A DNA stretch of 64,000 nucleotides from Flavobacterium sp. J49 (GCF_011742145.1 NZ_JAAQQU010000105.1:248001-312000), one strand, 5' to 3'. Positions 53,556 through 63,412 are shown, numbered from the stretch's first letter. Notes: a model not told the origin generated them from the letters alone. Program-made: numbers and translations.

Positions 53556-55058
53556 TTACATCCAATTCCTGTTAGAGGTTTCTATCTCATACAGCCAAAG
53601 GTTTACATATTCGTTTATTTTGTCAAATTGGCCCAAATGAAAAGTAATATTACCACCGGCAGTGTGCATGGTTAGCGAACCAATATTTAAGTTTTTGTGC
53701 CAAAACAACTGCGAAGTCGTGATGGCTTGTATTTTACCGATTTCAATAATTTCATGATCAACATCCCAAGCGCCGCTTTGTTTGATAATGTGGTTATCAT
53801 TGACAAACAAACGGTAATTTCGGAATCCGAAAAACAGCAAAACCAACATAAAAACAGTGTAAAAAACGGCAATATTAACGTAATCAAACACTATCGGTTC
53901 CGCATATTTTCCGAACAAAAAATAACCTGCTAAAGGTAATACAATAATGATAAATACGGAAAAAATCAGTCTACGGAAATTAGGTTGCATCATCACCCCT
54001 TTTTCAGGCAATTGTTTGAACAATAATTTTAAAATTTCATCGCGTTCCGTCGTATTACAACCCGGAATTTCAATCAGCGATTTATTGTCTTTCTTTTCGT
54101 TACTGATGGCTTGTCTGATTTTGATTTCCAATACGTTGAGTTTCTTTTGGAAATAGTTACTTGAGACTTTAACAATCTGCACTTTCTCGGGTTTCAATAT
54201 CGTACTTTGGGTATTGATTAAGCCGTAAGTCAACATTAGCGAGCCTTTTTGCTTGGTAACCGTGTAATCGAAAAACTTAATGATGGTCCGCAAAATATTG
54301 ATTAAAAAAACAACGCTGAACATGATCAAGATAAAGACCAGTGCCGAATACCAAACCGAATTGTTATCGACAAAACCTTCCAATTTTTCGGTACTGATTA
54401 CATCCTCTGCGCCGGCTTGATGAAGGTTTTCATAAATGGTAAAAAAGAACGTTAAAATCAAACCGACGCTTTTCACATAGTTGGAAGTAATGCCGATTTT
54501 GAGCAAACTGTTCAAATTGATTTTAAGAAACGGAATCGCTTTGTATTCGGATTTTTCGGCTGCAATATCATCTTCTGAAACGGCTACTTTTTTACCTTCA
54601 TTCTCCAATAATTTGGACTTTAAAGCCAAGGCCAAATTGTGTGAAACGGCTTTGATATTGCCTTCTTTTTTGTCACTTCCGGCGGTGTCAACATCTAAGG
54701 CATAAACACCAATTAACCTTTGAATTAAATTTTGTTTGATGTTAACCTGTTGGATTTTATGGAGCTGAATCGTCGTTTTAGTTTTATTGATAATGCCTTC
54801 GCTGATGATAAACTCCTCGTTTACCTCATCGATGTAGAAAGTGAAATTTCGGTAATTCAAAAAAGAATAAATGCCAAAATAAACCGCTATAGCTAATAAA
54901 ATCAGGAACCCGACTAAATTAGATTTAAAATCGGCTTTTAATAAAGTGATGATTATAATCGGCCACGTGGCTTTGAGCAATTGGAAAATCATCTCGAGGA
55001 AAATCACCAAAATACCCACCAAAGACTGGCGTTGTGGCTGATTGAAATTGGTTTCCAT
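53556..55058 (-). CDS. Two-PH-domain membrane protein (YdbT-like)
   Basis: A 500-residue protein with about six membrane segments in three pairs and bacterial PH (bPH2) domains after each pair (for example NFTFYIDEVNEEFIISEGIINK, KQKGSLMLTYGLINTQ, NYRLFVNDNHIIKQSGAWDV). It matches the YdbT family, which in studied bacteria acts with YdbS in resistance or envelope functions. It starts one base after the YdbS-like gene ends and is inserted in the menaquinone operon. Confidence 0.85.
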   Translation of the reverse strand: METNFNQPQRQSLVGILVIFLEMIFQLLKATWPIIIITLLKADFKSNLVGFLILLAIAVYFGIYSFLNYRNFTFYIDEVNEEFIISEGIINKTKTTIQLHKIQQVNIKQNLIQRLIGVYALDVDTAGSDKKEGNIKAVSHNLALALKSKLLENEGKKVAVSEDDIAAEKSEYKAIPFLKINLNSLLKIGITSNYVKSVGLILTFFFTIYENLHQAGAEDVISTEKLEGFVDNNSVWYSALVFILIMFSVVFLINILRTIIKFFDYTVTKQKGSLMLTYGLINTQSTILKPEKVQIVKVSSNYFQKKLNVLEIKIRQAISNEKKDNKSLIEIPGCNTTERDEILKLLFKQLPEKGVMMQPNFRRLIFSVFIIIVLPLAGYFLFGKYAEPIVFDYVNIAVFYTVFMLVLLFFGFRNYRLFVNDNHIIKQSGAWDVDHEIIEIGKIQAITTSQLFWHKNLNIGSLTMHTAGGNITFHLGQFDKINEYVNLWLYEIETSNRNWM

Positions 55059-55573
55059 TAGAGTTGCTTTTGAATTTTACCCATCAACAATTGTTTGATG
55101 TTTTCGGCTTCTTCTTTGGCAATTCCCGGAATCTCTAAATCGCTGGAAACACCGCCGGCAGTGAAAATTTCCACTTTGGCTAAGCCGAAAAAACGCGCAA
55201 TAAAACCTTCGTGCAGCGCTACGTGTTGGACACGATTATAGGGAATAACCATGGTATTGGTGGCGATAATACCGCTTCTGAAAATCACATCATGGTTTCT
55301 GAAAGCATAGGCTTTTTTCTTGAAGCTGATTCGAGACAACATTAAAGCTATTAAAAACACTGTAACGTAAGCCGTAAAAATTAGCGGTTTGTACTCCACT
55401 TCTTCCTCCACCAAAAAAAATAAAGTAACCATAATGGCCAAACCCAACAAGAAAAAGCCGAAAATACTAATCAAAATCACTTGCCAATATTTAGGATCGA
55501 TGGGTGACAATTGAACCGCTTCAAACCTTGGCAAAGCTTTAGTGTCAATGGTTTCATTGGTAAAGTTTTCCAT
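55058..55573 (-). CDS. PH-domain membrane protein (YdbS-like)
   Basis: A 171-residue protein with two membrane helices (about 32-52 and 65-83) and one bPH2 domain (KAYAFRNHDVIFRSGIIATN, VIPYNRVQHVALHEGF, LAKVEIFTAGG). It overlaps the start of the YdbT-like gene by one base, so the pair is probably translated together. It is downstream of menB in the operon. Confidence 0.85.
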   Translation of the reverse strand: MENFTNETIDTKALPRFEAVQLSPIDPKYWQVILISIFGFFLLGLAIMVTLFFLVEEEVEYKPLIFTAYVTVFLIALMLSRISFKKKAYAFRNHDVIFRSGIIATNTMVIPYNRVQHVALHEGFIARFFGLAKVEIFTAGGVSSDLEIPGIAKEEAENIKQLLMGKIQKQL

Positions 55574-55648
55574 ATACTTTTAAAGAATTATTTTACAAAT
55601 CAAATTTGAACTGTCATTCCCAACTTGATTGAGAACTGAACACTAATT

Positions 55649-56491
55649 TTATGGAATCCATTTGTTTTTACCGAAATTCGGTTTTCTTTTTTCCAAAAAG
55701 GCATTTCGTCCTTCTATAGCTTCATCGGTCATATAAGCCAAACGCGTGGCTTCACCGGCAAAAACTTGTTGACCCACCATGCCATCATCGGTTAAATTCA
55801 TCGCGAATTTCAACATTTTTATAGAGGTTGGTGATTTCTCTAAAATTTCTTGTGCCCATTGGTAAGCGGTATCTTCTAATTCCTCATGCGGAATCACTGC
55901 GTTCACCATGCCCATATCATGCGCCTCTTGTGCTGAATAATTTCGCCCTAAAAAGAAAATCTCACGGGCTTTTTTCTGTCCGACCATTTTGGCCAAATAA
56001 GCCGAACCGTAACCGCCATCAAAACTCGTTACATCTGCATCGGTTTGTTTGAAAATGGCGTGTTCTTTACTGGCTAATGTCAGGTCACACACCACGTGCA
56101 AACTGTGTCCGCCACCAACAGCCCAACCCGGAACTACGGCAATCACGACTTTAGGCATAAAACGAATTAAACGCTGAACTTCTAGTATATTCAATCGATG
56201 GTAACCGTCTTCGCCTACATAACCTTGATGACCGCGTGCTTTTTGATCGCCACCGCTGCAAAATGACCAAATACCATCTTTGGTACTCGGCCCTTCAGCC
56301 GAAAGCAAAACCACTCCGATGGAAGTATCTTCCATGGCGTCGTAAAACGCATTGTATAACTCACTGGTTGTTTTTGGTCGAAAAGCATTGCGTACATTAG
56401 GTCGGTTGAATGCAATTCGGGCAACGCCGTCACATTTTTTATAAGTGATATCTTCAAATTCTTTGGCAGTAATCCAATTGATAGTGCTCAT
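55649..56491 (-). CDS. menB: 1,4-Dihydroxy-2-naphthoyl-CoA synthase
   Basis: A 280-residue crotonase-fold enzyme that cyclises o-succinylbenzoyl-CoA to DHNA-CoA. Signature blocks: VARIAFNRPNVRNAFRPKT at the N-terminus, the oxyanion-hole region FCSGGDQKARGHQGYVG, AVVPGWAVGGGHSLHVVCD, and FDGGYGSAYLAKMVGQKKAREIFFLGR. Length and these motifs are typical of MenB. It is the promoter-proximal menaquinone gene of this cluster. menE, menD, menF and menH are not seen in this window. Confidence 0.95.
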   Translation of the reverse strand: MSTINWITAKEFEDITYKKCDGVARIAFNRPNVRNAFRPKTTSELYNAFYDAMEDTSIGVVLLSAEGPSTKDGIWSFCSGGDQKARGHQGYVGEDGYHRLNILEVQRLIRFMPKVVIAVVPGWAVGGGHSLHVVCDLTLASKEHAIFKQTDADVTSFDGGYGSAYLAKMVGQKKAREIFFLGRNYSAQEAHDMGMVNAVIPHEELEDTAYQWAQEILEKSPTSIKMLKFAMNLTDDGMVGQQVFAGEATRLAYMTDEAIEGRNAFLEKRKPNFGKNKWIP

Positions 56492-56616
56492 GTCAAAACT
56501 TGCTTTATGGGATTATTATATTTTAGTTAAAAATAGTTGTCGGCAAACAAAATCTATTATTTTAGCGTAAAAATAAATCATTTTTTGAGTTAAACCTCAT
56601 CACCAAACATATTCTT

Positions 56617-57708
56617 ATGAATAAAACTTTTATCACCATTACTGCATTATTTTTGAGTTTAAATACTTTTTCCCAAAAGTATGATTTTCAAATCATTAAA
56701 GACATCGAAGCTACACCGGTAGTTGCCCAACAAAATACCGGAACTTGTTGGAGTTTTTCCACCACTTCTTTTCTGGAAGCCGAAATTATCCGCATGAAAG
56801 GCAATAAAGCAGACCTCTCGGAAATGTACAATGTGCGAAATATTTACTTAGACAAAGCAGATAATTACGTCATGCGCCAGGGTAAAACCCAATTCGGCGA
56901 AGGCGGTTTGAATCATGATGTCATCAATAGTGCTCGAAAATATGGTATTGCATTGCAAAGTGATTTTTCCGGAAAAGTAAACCCTAATGACAAATACGAC
57001 CACTCTAAAATGGTGGCGGAATTAGAAGAAATTCTCAAAAAAGCTGTAGCCGAAACACCGGCAAAATACCCGAACTGGAAAGCCGATTACAAAGCCGTTT
57101 TAGACAATTACATGGGCAAAGCCGATGCTGTTAAGCCTATCAGTGCTGAAAAATTTTCAGCGGAGTATAAGATTGATTTGAATGATTATGTTACGATAAC
57201 TTCTTTTACTCATGAACCCTTTTATTCTAAATTTATATTGAATATTCCAGACAACTTTGCCAATGGCTCTTTTTACAATTTGTCTTTGGAGGAGTTTGTT
57301 CAAAATATTGATTATGCCATCGACAATGGCTTTACACTTGCTTTAGATAGCGATGTAAGTGAAACTACTTTTTCCGGTTCCAAAGGCATCGCGGTTGTTC
57401 CTGAAAAAACAGAAGATGCTATGGCTATTTTAGATGAAATCAAACCCGAAAAAAAGATTACCGCGGATTTCCGTCAGGCCGAATTTGAGAATTACAATAC
57501 CATGGATGACCATTTGATGCACATCGTAGGCAAAGCCAAAGACCAAAAAGGAAACATCTATTACAAAGTGAAAAACTCTTGGGGAACCCAATCAGGACGA
57601 GACGGTTTTGTGTACATGAGTGTTCCTTATTTGAAGTTAAAAGCCATCTCAGTTTTACTCCACAAAGACGGTTTGCTCCCGCAAACTAAAAAAACATTAG
57701 GATTATAA
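56617..57708 (+). CDS. Secreted C1 family cysteine peptidase (bleomycin hydrolase-like)
   Basis: A 363-residue protein with a signal peptide (MNKTFITITALFLSLNTFSQ). Catalytic residues are C44 in NTGTCWSF, the histidine in DDHLMHIVGKAKD and asparagine in VKNSWG, in papain order. The long insert SARKYGIALQSDFSGK... and the general layout match the C1B aminopeptidase C/bleomycin hydrolase family, here shorter than eukaryotic members (about 450 residues) and exported. It is monocistronic with a terminator shared with the convergent dioxygenase gene. Confidence 0.9.
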   Translation: MNKTFITITALFLSLNTFSQKYDFQIIKDIEATPVVAQQNTGTCWSFSTTSFLEAEIIRMKGNKADLSEMYNVRNIYLDKADNYVMRQGKTQFGEGGLNHDVINSARKYGIALQSDFSGKVNPNDKYDHSKMVAELEEILKKAVAETPAKYPNWKADYKAVLDNYMGKADAVKPISAEKFSAEYKIDLNDYVTITSFTHEPFYSKFILNIPDNFANGSFYNLSLEEFVQNIDYAIDNGFTLALDSDVSETTFSGSKGIAVVPEKTEDAMAILDEIKPEKKITADFRQAEFENYNTMDDHLMHIVGKAKDQKGNIYYKVKNSWGTQSGRDGFVYMSVPYLKLKAISVLLHKDGLLPQTKKTLGL

Positions 57709-57713
57709 AAATT

Positions 57714-57741
57714 AAAAGGAAGCCAAAAGCTTCCTTTTTTA
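57714..57741. terminator. Bidirectional terminator
   Basis: AAAAGGAAGC (57714-57723) and GCTTCCTTTT (57729-57738) form a perfect 10-bp stem with a five-base loop; T-runs are available on either strand. Confidence 0.9.
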
Positions 57742-57742
57742 T

Positions 57743-58621
57743 TTATCCTATTTTAACCGAAGTCATTGTGAGTGAACCACCGACAGCTTTGTCATTAAAG
57801 AAACTTACGACATCTGTTTTGTCTTGTAATCCCAAAGTATACAGCAACGGGTAATAATGGTCCGGTGTTGGAATCGCCAATTTGGCCGCACTGCCTAATT
57901 TTTCATAGGCAATCAACGATTCGGCATCGCCTGAGGATATTTTGCTTTTAAAAACCTCATTAATTTCATGCGCCCAATCGTAACCGAATTCGGGTTCGTT
58001 GAGTTTATCCCAAGCCACCATTCTTAAATTATGCACCATGTTGCCACTGCCTATGATTAAAACACCTTTTTTGCGCAACGAGGCCAATTCTTTGGCTAAA
58101 TCGTAATGGTATTGTGGCGGCTTACTATAATCAATGCTCAACTGTAACACCGGAATATCTGCCTCGGGATACATGTGTCGCACGACTGTCCAAGTTCCGT
58201 GGTCTAAACCCCAATCGTGGTCGAGTTCCACTTGGGCCGATGTGATTAACTTTGAAGTTTCAAACGCCAATTCCGGACTACCTTTGGCCGGATATTGCAC
58301 ATCAAATAAAGCTTGTGGAAACCCTCCAAAATCGTGAATGGTTTTCGGATTTTCCATAGCGGTTATATGCGTTCCATTGGTTAACCAATGGGCTGAAACC
58401 ACCAAAACTGCTTTGGGTTTGGGGATTTCTTTTCCGTATTGTGTCCAGGTTCTTGAAAACTCATTATCCTCAATGCCATTCATAGGCGAACCGTGACCGA
58501 TGAACAAAACCGGAAGTTTAGTATCGGTTTCTTTTAGGTCTTTTGACCAATTGTATAAAGGGTTTAATGCCATCATTGTCGTTCCTCCTATTGCTAATTT
58601 TATAAAATTACTGCGCTTCAT
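57743..58621 (-). CDS. DODA-type extradiol aromatic ring-opening dioxygenase
   Basis: From the ATG at 58621 the protein has 292 residues. The LigB-type catalytic core shows FIGHGSPMN, VSAHWLTNG, HDWGLDHGTW, GSGNMVHNL and PTPDHYYPL, where the histidines bind the metal. It matches the 4,5-DOPA dioxygenase/YgiD group. The N-terminus MKRSNFIKLAIGG with a hydrophobic stretch resembles a Bacteroidota export signal; many homologues lack it, so periplasmic location is possible. The substrate is uncertain. Two upstream in-frame ATG codons would add eight residues. Confidence 0.88.
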   Translation of the reverse strand: MKRSNFIKLAIGGTTMMALNPLYNWSKDLKETDTKLPVLFIGHGSPMNGIEDNEFSRTWTQYGKEIPKPKAVLVVSAHWLTNGTHITAMENPKTIHDFGGFPQALFDVQYPAKGSPELAFETSKLITSAQVELDHDWGLDHGTWTVVRHMYPEADIPVLQLSIDYSKPPQYHYDLAKELASLRKKGVLIIGSGNMVHNLRMVAWDKLNEPEFGYDWAHEINEVFKSKISSGDAESLIAYEKLGSAAKLAIPTPDHYYPLLYTLGLQDKTDVVSFFNDKAVGGSLTMTSVKIG

Positions 58622-58765
58622 ATCATGCAACATTTGTATATACAAATTTACTTCAATTTATTCACAAACAAACCCTATTGTAAAAAATTTAACAGCTAAA
58701 ACAAAATAAGGATTGTGCACAACAAAAAACTTATATATTTGATTGTTAATGTTAAAAACCCGTAC

Positions 58766-60010
58766 ATGCAACAATTTACCCGAAAAGAGAAGTTAAAACA
58801 CCTGCTTGGTTTTCCTGTAATTATTGCCTCGTTAGGCTATTTTGTGGATATTTATGATTTGTTGCTCTTTGGCATTGTTCGCATTCCCAGTTTGAACGAT
58901 ATGAACTTAGATGCCGATACGGTGGGCACGATGATTATCAATTACCAGATGGTTGGATTGGTCTTGGGTGGTATTATCTGGGGTGTTTTTGGGGATAAAA
59001 AAGGGAGACTTTCTGTATTGTTTGGCTCAATCATCGTTTATTCCTTAGCCAATATTGCTTGTGGCTTTTTGCCTCAGATGGATTTTGCTGATAAAGGCTT
59101 AATTTACGCTTGGTTGCGCTTTATCGCCGGAATCGGATTGGCCGGAGAATTAGGTGCCGGAATTACTTTGGTTTCCGAAACTTTACCCAAAGAGTTGCGA
59201 GCCATCGGAACTTCCATTATAGCCGGATTTGGAGTATTAGGTGCTGTTGTAGCGCAATTTACAGTAGAATTAGCCGGTAGTTGGACTACCGCATATTTCA
59301 TTGGCGGCGGATTGGGTTTGATGTTATTAGTTCTCCGAATCAGTGTAGCTGAAAGCGGTATGTACCAATCTGTCAAAAAAAATACTTCCGTGAAAAGGGG
59401 TGATTTTCTTGCCTTTTTTACCAACAAAGTACTTTTTGTCAAATATTTGAAATGCATCCTGATTGGCGTTCCCATCTGGTATTGCATTGGGATTTTAGTT
59501 TTTATGGCCAATCAATTTGCTCCCGAAATGGGCATTACTTCCATCGACCCGGGAAAAGCGATTATGTGGGCTTATATATTGACTTCGGTTGGTGATTTTT
59601 CCAGCGGTTTTATTTCACACGCTTTGCATTCGCGTAAAAAAACCATCCTTTATATGTTGTTGTTTACTTTGGTTGGCGTGGCCTTGCTCCTTTTTAGCGG
59701 TCATAAAACCGAAAACATGTATTATTTTTATTGTGGTTGGATTGGATTAGGTTGCGGTTTTTGGGCGATGTTTGTTACGGTTTCTGCAGAACAATTCGGC
59801 ACTAATATGCGAAGTACGGCCACAACCAGTGTGCCCAATATGGTTCGAGGTACAGTACCCATCATGTTAATAGGATTCGACTATTTGAAGCAAACCAATT
59901 CGGTTATTGTTTCGGCTGCTGTTGTTGGTTTGATAGCTTTTGCCTTGGGTATTTATTCAACTTTAACCATCAGCGAAACGCATAACCGACACATGGATTT
60001 TGTGGAGTGA
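58766..60010 (+). CDS. Major facilitator superfamily transporter
   Basis: From the ATG at 58766 the protein has 414 residues; an upstream GTG at 58715 would add 17 residues. About 12 helices. MFS motifs: GDKKGRLSVLFGS in loop 2-3 and SETLPKELRAIGTSIIAGFG near helix 5, which resembles metabolite:H+ symporters. The final third has EQFGTNMRSTATTSVPNMVRG, a motif of the sugar/aromatic-acid transporter branch. The substrate cannot be called. Confidence 0.88.
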   Translation: MQQFTRKEKLKHLLGFPVIIASLGYFVDIYDLLLFGIVRIPSLNDMNLDADTVGTMIINYQMVGLVLGGIIWGVFGDKKGRLSVLFGSIIVYSLANIACGFLPQMDFADKGLIYAWLRFIAGIGLAGELGAGITLVSETLPKELRAIGTSIIAGFGVLGAVVAQFTVELAGSWTTAYFIGGGLGLMLLVLRISVAESGMYQSVKKNTSVKRGDFLAFFTNKVLFVKYLKCILIGVPIWYCIGILVFMANQFAPEMGITSIDPGKAIMWAYILTSVGDFSSGFISHALHSRKKTILYMLLFTLVGVALLLFSGHKTENMYYFYCGWIGLGCGFWAMFVTVSAEQFGTNMRSTATTSVPNMVRGTVPIMLIGFDYLKQTNSVIVSAAVVGLIAFALGIYSTLTISETHNRHMDFVE

Positions 60011-60035
60011 TTTTAACTATTTAACCCAAAACACT

Positions 60036-60533
60036 ATGAAGCTTTTACATTACAACCTCTTTTTACTATTAATCGCTTCTTTCTGTAATGCGCAATCAGA
60101 CGAAAGCGGAAATAAATTAATTGGCACAACTGTTTTAACGGCCAGTGAAAAAAACATGGAATCAAGATGGTTGCATGGCCTATTTTTGGAAAAATTGCTG
60201 AAATCCGAATGCTTAAACTCAAGTTCAGAGAAGACAGTACCCACAAAAATCAATTTTGTTGAAGTCAAAAATGACACTACTATGGTTGTTGATATTACTA
60301 TTAATGCCAACTGTTGTGCTGACTTTCTAGGGGAAATCGAAGTCACTAAAGACAACGTTCTAAATTTAATATACCACAGCTATGGCGGATATTGTTCCTG
60401 TGGTTGCTGCTTTGGGTTAACATATCAATTGTTTTTAGCCCGAGAAGAAGATTATGATTTTAACAAAATTAAATCGGTAATGATTAATGGCATCAAAGAA
60501 ACAGAAACACCAATTGTATGGGTAAAAAAGTAA
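60036..60533 (+). CDS. Secreted cysteine-rich hypothetical protein
   Basis: From the ATG at 60036 the protein has 165 residues; an upstream TTG start inside the MFS gene would precede a clear signal peptide (MKLLHYNLFLLLIASFCNAQ). The mature part holds a cysteine-rich core: NCCADF and YCSCGCCFGLTYQLF, seven cysteines within about 30 residues plus SECL earlier. This could bind metal or form disulfides. It begins 25 bases after the MFS gene. No family recognised. Confidence 0.65.
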   Translation: MKLLHYNLFLLLIASFCNAQSDESGNKLIGTTVLTASEKNMESRWLHGLFLEKLLKSECLNSSSEKTVPTKINFVEVKNDTTMVVDITINANCCADFLGEIEVTKDNVLNLIYHSYGGYCSCGCCFGLTYQLFLAREEDYDFNKIKSVMINGIKETETPIVWVKK

Positions 60534-60599
60534 TACGAAACAATTCATTTTAACAACAATTTTGGAATCTAAAATTCTGTATTCTAAATCCAACCTTTG

Positions 60600-60607
60600 T
60601 ATCTTTG
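60600..60607 (+). promoter_or_regulatory. -7 box of lipA
   Basis: TATCTTTG fits TAnnTTTG, 20 bases before the lipA ATG at 60627. No convincing TTG at -33. Confidence 0.5.
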
Positions 60608-60626
60608 CACTTCGCAAATTGCAATT

Positions 60627-61496
60627 ATGGAATCACTACTAGAAAGCAACCAACCGGTCGGTAAACCCAAATGGCTAAAAGTCAAACTGCCTATCGGTCA
60701 AAAATACACCGAACTTCGCGGTTTGGTTGACAAATATAAGCTTAACACCATCTGTACTTCGGGCAGTTGTCCTAATATGGGCGAATGTTGGGGTGAAGGC
60801 ACTGCTACCTTTATGATTTTGGGGAATATCTGTACACGGTCATGTGGTTTTTGCGGCGTTAAAACCGGCAGACCGGAAACCGTAGATTGGGATGAACCTG
60901 AAAAAGTAGCGCGCTCGATAAAAATCATGAAAATCAAACATGCGGTAATCACCAGTGTTGACCGTGATGATTTGAAGGATATGGGCTCGATTATTTGGTT
61001 TGAAACTGTGCAAGCCATTCGCAGAATGAATCCGGAAACCACTTTAGAAACCCTAATTCCCGATTTTCAAGGCGTAGAAAGAATTATTGACAGAATCGTT
61101 GAAGCGAATCCTGAAGTAGTTTCTCATAATGTTGAAACTGTACGCAGATTAACTCGTGAAGTTAGAATTCAAGCCAAATACGACCGAAGTTTGGCCGTAT
61201 TGAAATACTTAAAACAACAAGGCATCCGCAGAACCAAATCGGGTATCATGCTCGGCTTGGGTGAAACCGAAGAAGAAGTTATTCAAACCATGCGTGACTT
61301 AAGAGATAACGATGTCGATATCGTTACTATCGGTCAGTATTTACAACCCAGCAAAAAACACTTGCCGGTAAAAGAATTCATCACACCGGAGCAGTTTGAA
61401 AAATACGAAAAAATAGGCAAAGAAATGGGCTTCCGACATGTGGAAAGCGGTGCTTTGGTGCGTTCGTCCTACCATGCGGAAAAACATATTTTATAA
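60627..61496 (+). CDS. lipA: Lipoyl synthase
   Basis: A 289-residue radical SAM enzyme that inserts two sulfurs into protein-bound octanoyl groups. The auxiliary cluster ligands [12 protein letters not shown] (Cx4Cx5C) and the SAM cluster CTRSCGFC (CxxxCxxC) are intact. [16 protein letters not shown] at the N-terminus and [12 protein letters not shown] near the end are typical. The start ATG at 60627 is preferred over an ATG 30 bases upstream that overlaps the promoter. Confidence 0.96.
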   Translation: MESLLESNQPVGKPKWLKVKLPIGQKYTELRGLVDKYKLNTICTSGSCPNMGECWGEGTATFMILGNICTRSCGFCGVKTGRPETVDWDEPEKVARSIKIMKIKHAVITSVDRDDLKDMGSIIWFETVQAIRRMNPETTLETLIPDFQGVERIIDRIVEANPEVVSHNVETVRRLTREVRIQAKYDRSLAVLKYLKQQGIRRTKSGIMLGLGETEEEVIQTMRDLRDNDVDIVTIGQYLQPSKKHLPVKEFITPEQFEKYEKIGKEMGFRHVESGALVRSSYHAEKHIL

Positions 61497-61502
61497 TTGC
61501 AA

Positions 61503-62378
61503 ATGGAACTTACCCATCAAGAATCAGCGGTAAAAGCAACCTATTTTAGCCTTATCGGCAACATTAGTTTGGCTTTAATTAAAGGATTGGCCGGTATTTT
61601 TGGCAACTCCTATGCCTTGATTGCTGATGCTATTGAATCGACTACCGATATTTTTTCTTCATTTTTGGTTCTTTTTGGCTTAAAATATTCCAACAAACCC
61701 GCCGATGACAATCATCCCTATGGTCATGGTCGTGCCGAACCCTTGATCACTTTTATAGTAGTTGGTTTTTTAATTACTTCCGCTACCATTATTGCTTATG
61801 AAAGTGTAATAAATATCAACACTCCTCATGAAGCACCAAAATCTTGGACGTTACTTGTTTTAGGCGTCATCATTCTTTGGAAAGAATTCTCTTTTAGAAT
61901 GGTGATGAAAAAAGGCATAGAAACCAACAGCTCTTCCCTAAAAGCAGATGCTTGGCACCACCGAAGCGATGCCATCACCTCAATAGCTGCATTTATCGGG
62001 ATTTCTATTGCGATAGTTTTGGGTAAAGGATACGAATCGGCCGATGATTGGGCGGCACTTTTTGCTTCCGGATTTATTTTATACAACAGTTATTTGATTT
62101 TCAGACCGGCTTTGGGCGAAATTATGGATGAGCATTTGTATGATGATTTAATTCTGGACATCCGAAAAGTTTCCCATCAAGTGCAAGGCGTGATTGATAC
62201 CGAAAAATGTTTCATCAGAAAGGCAGGCATGAAATACCACGTTGACCTCCATGCGACGGTTGAAGCCAACATTACCGTAAAAGAAGGACACGATATTGCG
62301 CATTTACTTAAAGATACTTTACGAAAAGAAATCCCACAACTGGGACATGTTTTGATCCATATTGAACCCAATGAATAA
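61503..62378 (+). CDS. Cation diffusion facilitator (CDF) transporter
   Basis: A 291-residue protein starting at ATG 61503, just after lipA. CDF features: six membrane segments, the metal site ADAIESTTDIFSS (helix 2) and ADAWHHRSDAITS (helix 5), and HPYGHGRAEPL between them. The cytoplasmic C-terminal domain is ferredoxin-like (VHVDLHATV-type segment, GHDIAHLLKDTLRKEI). It exports divalent metals such as Zn2+, Mn2+ or Fe2+; the HxxxD pattern does not settle which. Confidence 0.92.
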   Translation: MELTHQESAVKATYFSLIGNISLALIKGLAGIFGNSYALIADAIESTTDIFSSFLVLFGLKYSNKPADDNHPYGHGRAEPLITFIVVGFLITSATIIAYESVININTPHEAPKSWTLLVLGVIILWKEFSFRMVMKKGIETNSSSLKADAWHHRSDAITSIAAFIGISIAIVLGKGYESADDWAALFASGFILYNSYLIFRPALGEIMDEHLYDDLILDIRKVSHQVQGVIDTEKCFIRKAGMKYHVDLHATVEANITVKEGHDIAHLLKDTLRKEIPQLGHVLIHIEPNE

Positions 62379-63366
62379 CAAAACAAAAATTGCCATCAAC
62401 GGTTTCGGAAGAATCGGGAGAAATGTATTCCGTTTGCTTTTAAACCATCCCTCAATTGAAGTAGTCGCCATCAATGACATTGCCGACAATCGCACGATGG
62501 CGCATTTAATCAAATACGACAGCATACACGGCGTTTTGCCTTATGACGTTTCATTTGATGAGGATTCCATTATTGTAAACGGAACACATTATGTCTTTTT
62601 TCACGAAAAAGAAATCAGCAAACTCCAGTGGAACGATATTGATTTTGTGGTGGAATGTACCGGCAAATACAAAACCTTTGAAGACATCAATCAACATATA
62701 TTGTCCGGAGCCAAAAGAGTGATTCTTTCCGCACCGAGCGAAGTGCCGGAGATCAAAACTGTAGTTTTAGGAGTAAACGAAAATATTCTTGACGGTACAG
62801 AATTAATCGTTTCCAACGCCAGTTGTACCACCAATAATGCTGCACCGATGATTAAAGTAATCAACGAATTGTGTGGCATTGAACAAGCTTATATTACCAC
62901 TGTTCACTCCTACACTACGGATCAAAGTCTGCATGACCAACCCCATAAAGATTTGAGGCGGGCACGTGGTGCCAGTCAGTCGATTGTCCCAACCACAACC
63001 GGTGCCGCTAAAGCACTAACCAAAATTTTTCCCGAAATGGAAGGCAAAATCGGTGGCAGTGGCATTCGTGTCCCGGTGCCCGATGGTTCCTTAACAGACA
63101 TTACCTGCTATGTCAAAAAACAAGTGACTATTGAACAAATCAATAGCGCTTTCAAAACAGCCTCAGAAACCAAGTTGAAGGGAATTCTGGCTTATACCGA
63201 AGATCCTATTGTTTCCGTTGACATTTTAGGCAACCAAAACTCTTGTCTGTTTGATGCGCAACTGACCTCTGTGATTGATAAAATGGTAAAAGTCGTGGGT
63301 TGGTACGACAACGAAATAGGCTATTCTTCCCGAATTATTGATCTAATAATTTTGTTAAAAAAATAA
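62371..63366 (+). CDS. gap: Glyceraldehyde-3-phosphate dehydrogenase, type I
   Basis: A 331-residue enzyme starting at ATG 62371, overlapping the CDF gene by 8 bases. NAD-binding INGFGRIGRNVFRLL, catalytic cysteine in SNASCTTNNAAPMIKVIN, HSYTTDQSLHDQPH, RRARGASQSIVPTTTGAAKA and WYDNEIGYSSRI are all present. The usual ASCTTNC motif reads ASCTTNN, so the second cysteine is missing, which is tolerated. The overlap with a metal exporter gene is unusual for a core glycolytic gene and suggests a second, specialised copy. Confidence 0.95.
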   Translation: MNNKTKIAINGFGRIGRNVFRLLLNHPSIEVVAINDIADNRTMAHLIKYDSIHGVLPYDVSFDEDSIIVNGTHYVFFHEKEISKLQWNDIDFVVECTGKYKTFEDINQHILSGAKRVILSAPSEVPEIKTVVLGVNENILDGTELIVSNASCTTNNAAPMIKVINELCGIEQAYITTVHSYTTDQSLHDQPHKDLRRARGASQSIVPTTTGAAKALTKIFPEMEGKIGGSGIRVPVPDGSLTDITCYVKKQVTIEQINSAFKTASETKLKGILAYTEDPIVSVDILGNQNSCLFDAQLTSVIDKMVKVVGWYDNEIGYSSRIIDLIILLKK

Positions 63367-63412
63367 ATTCGCTACATTTATAGCCCTGAATCCTATAAAA
63401 TCCTGCAAATTT

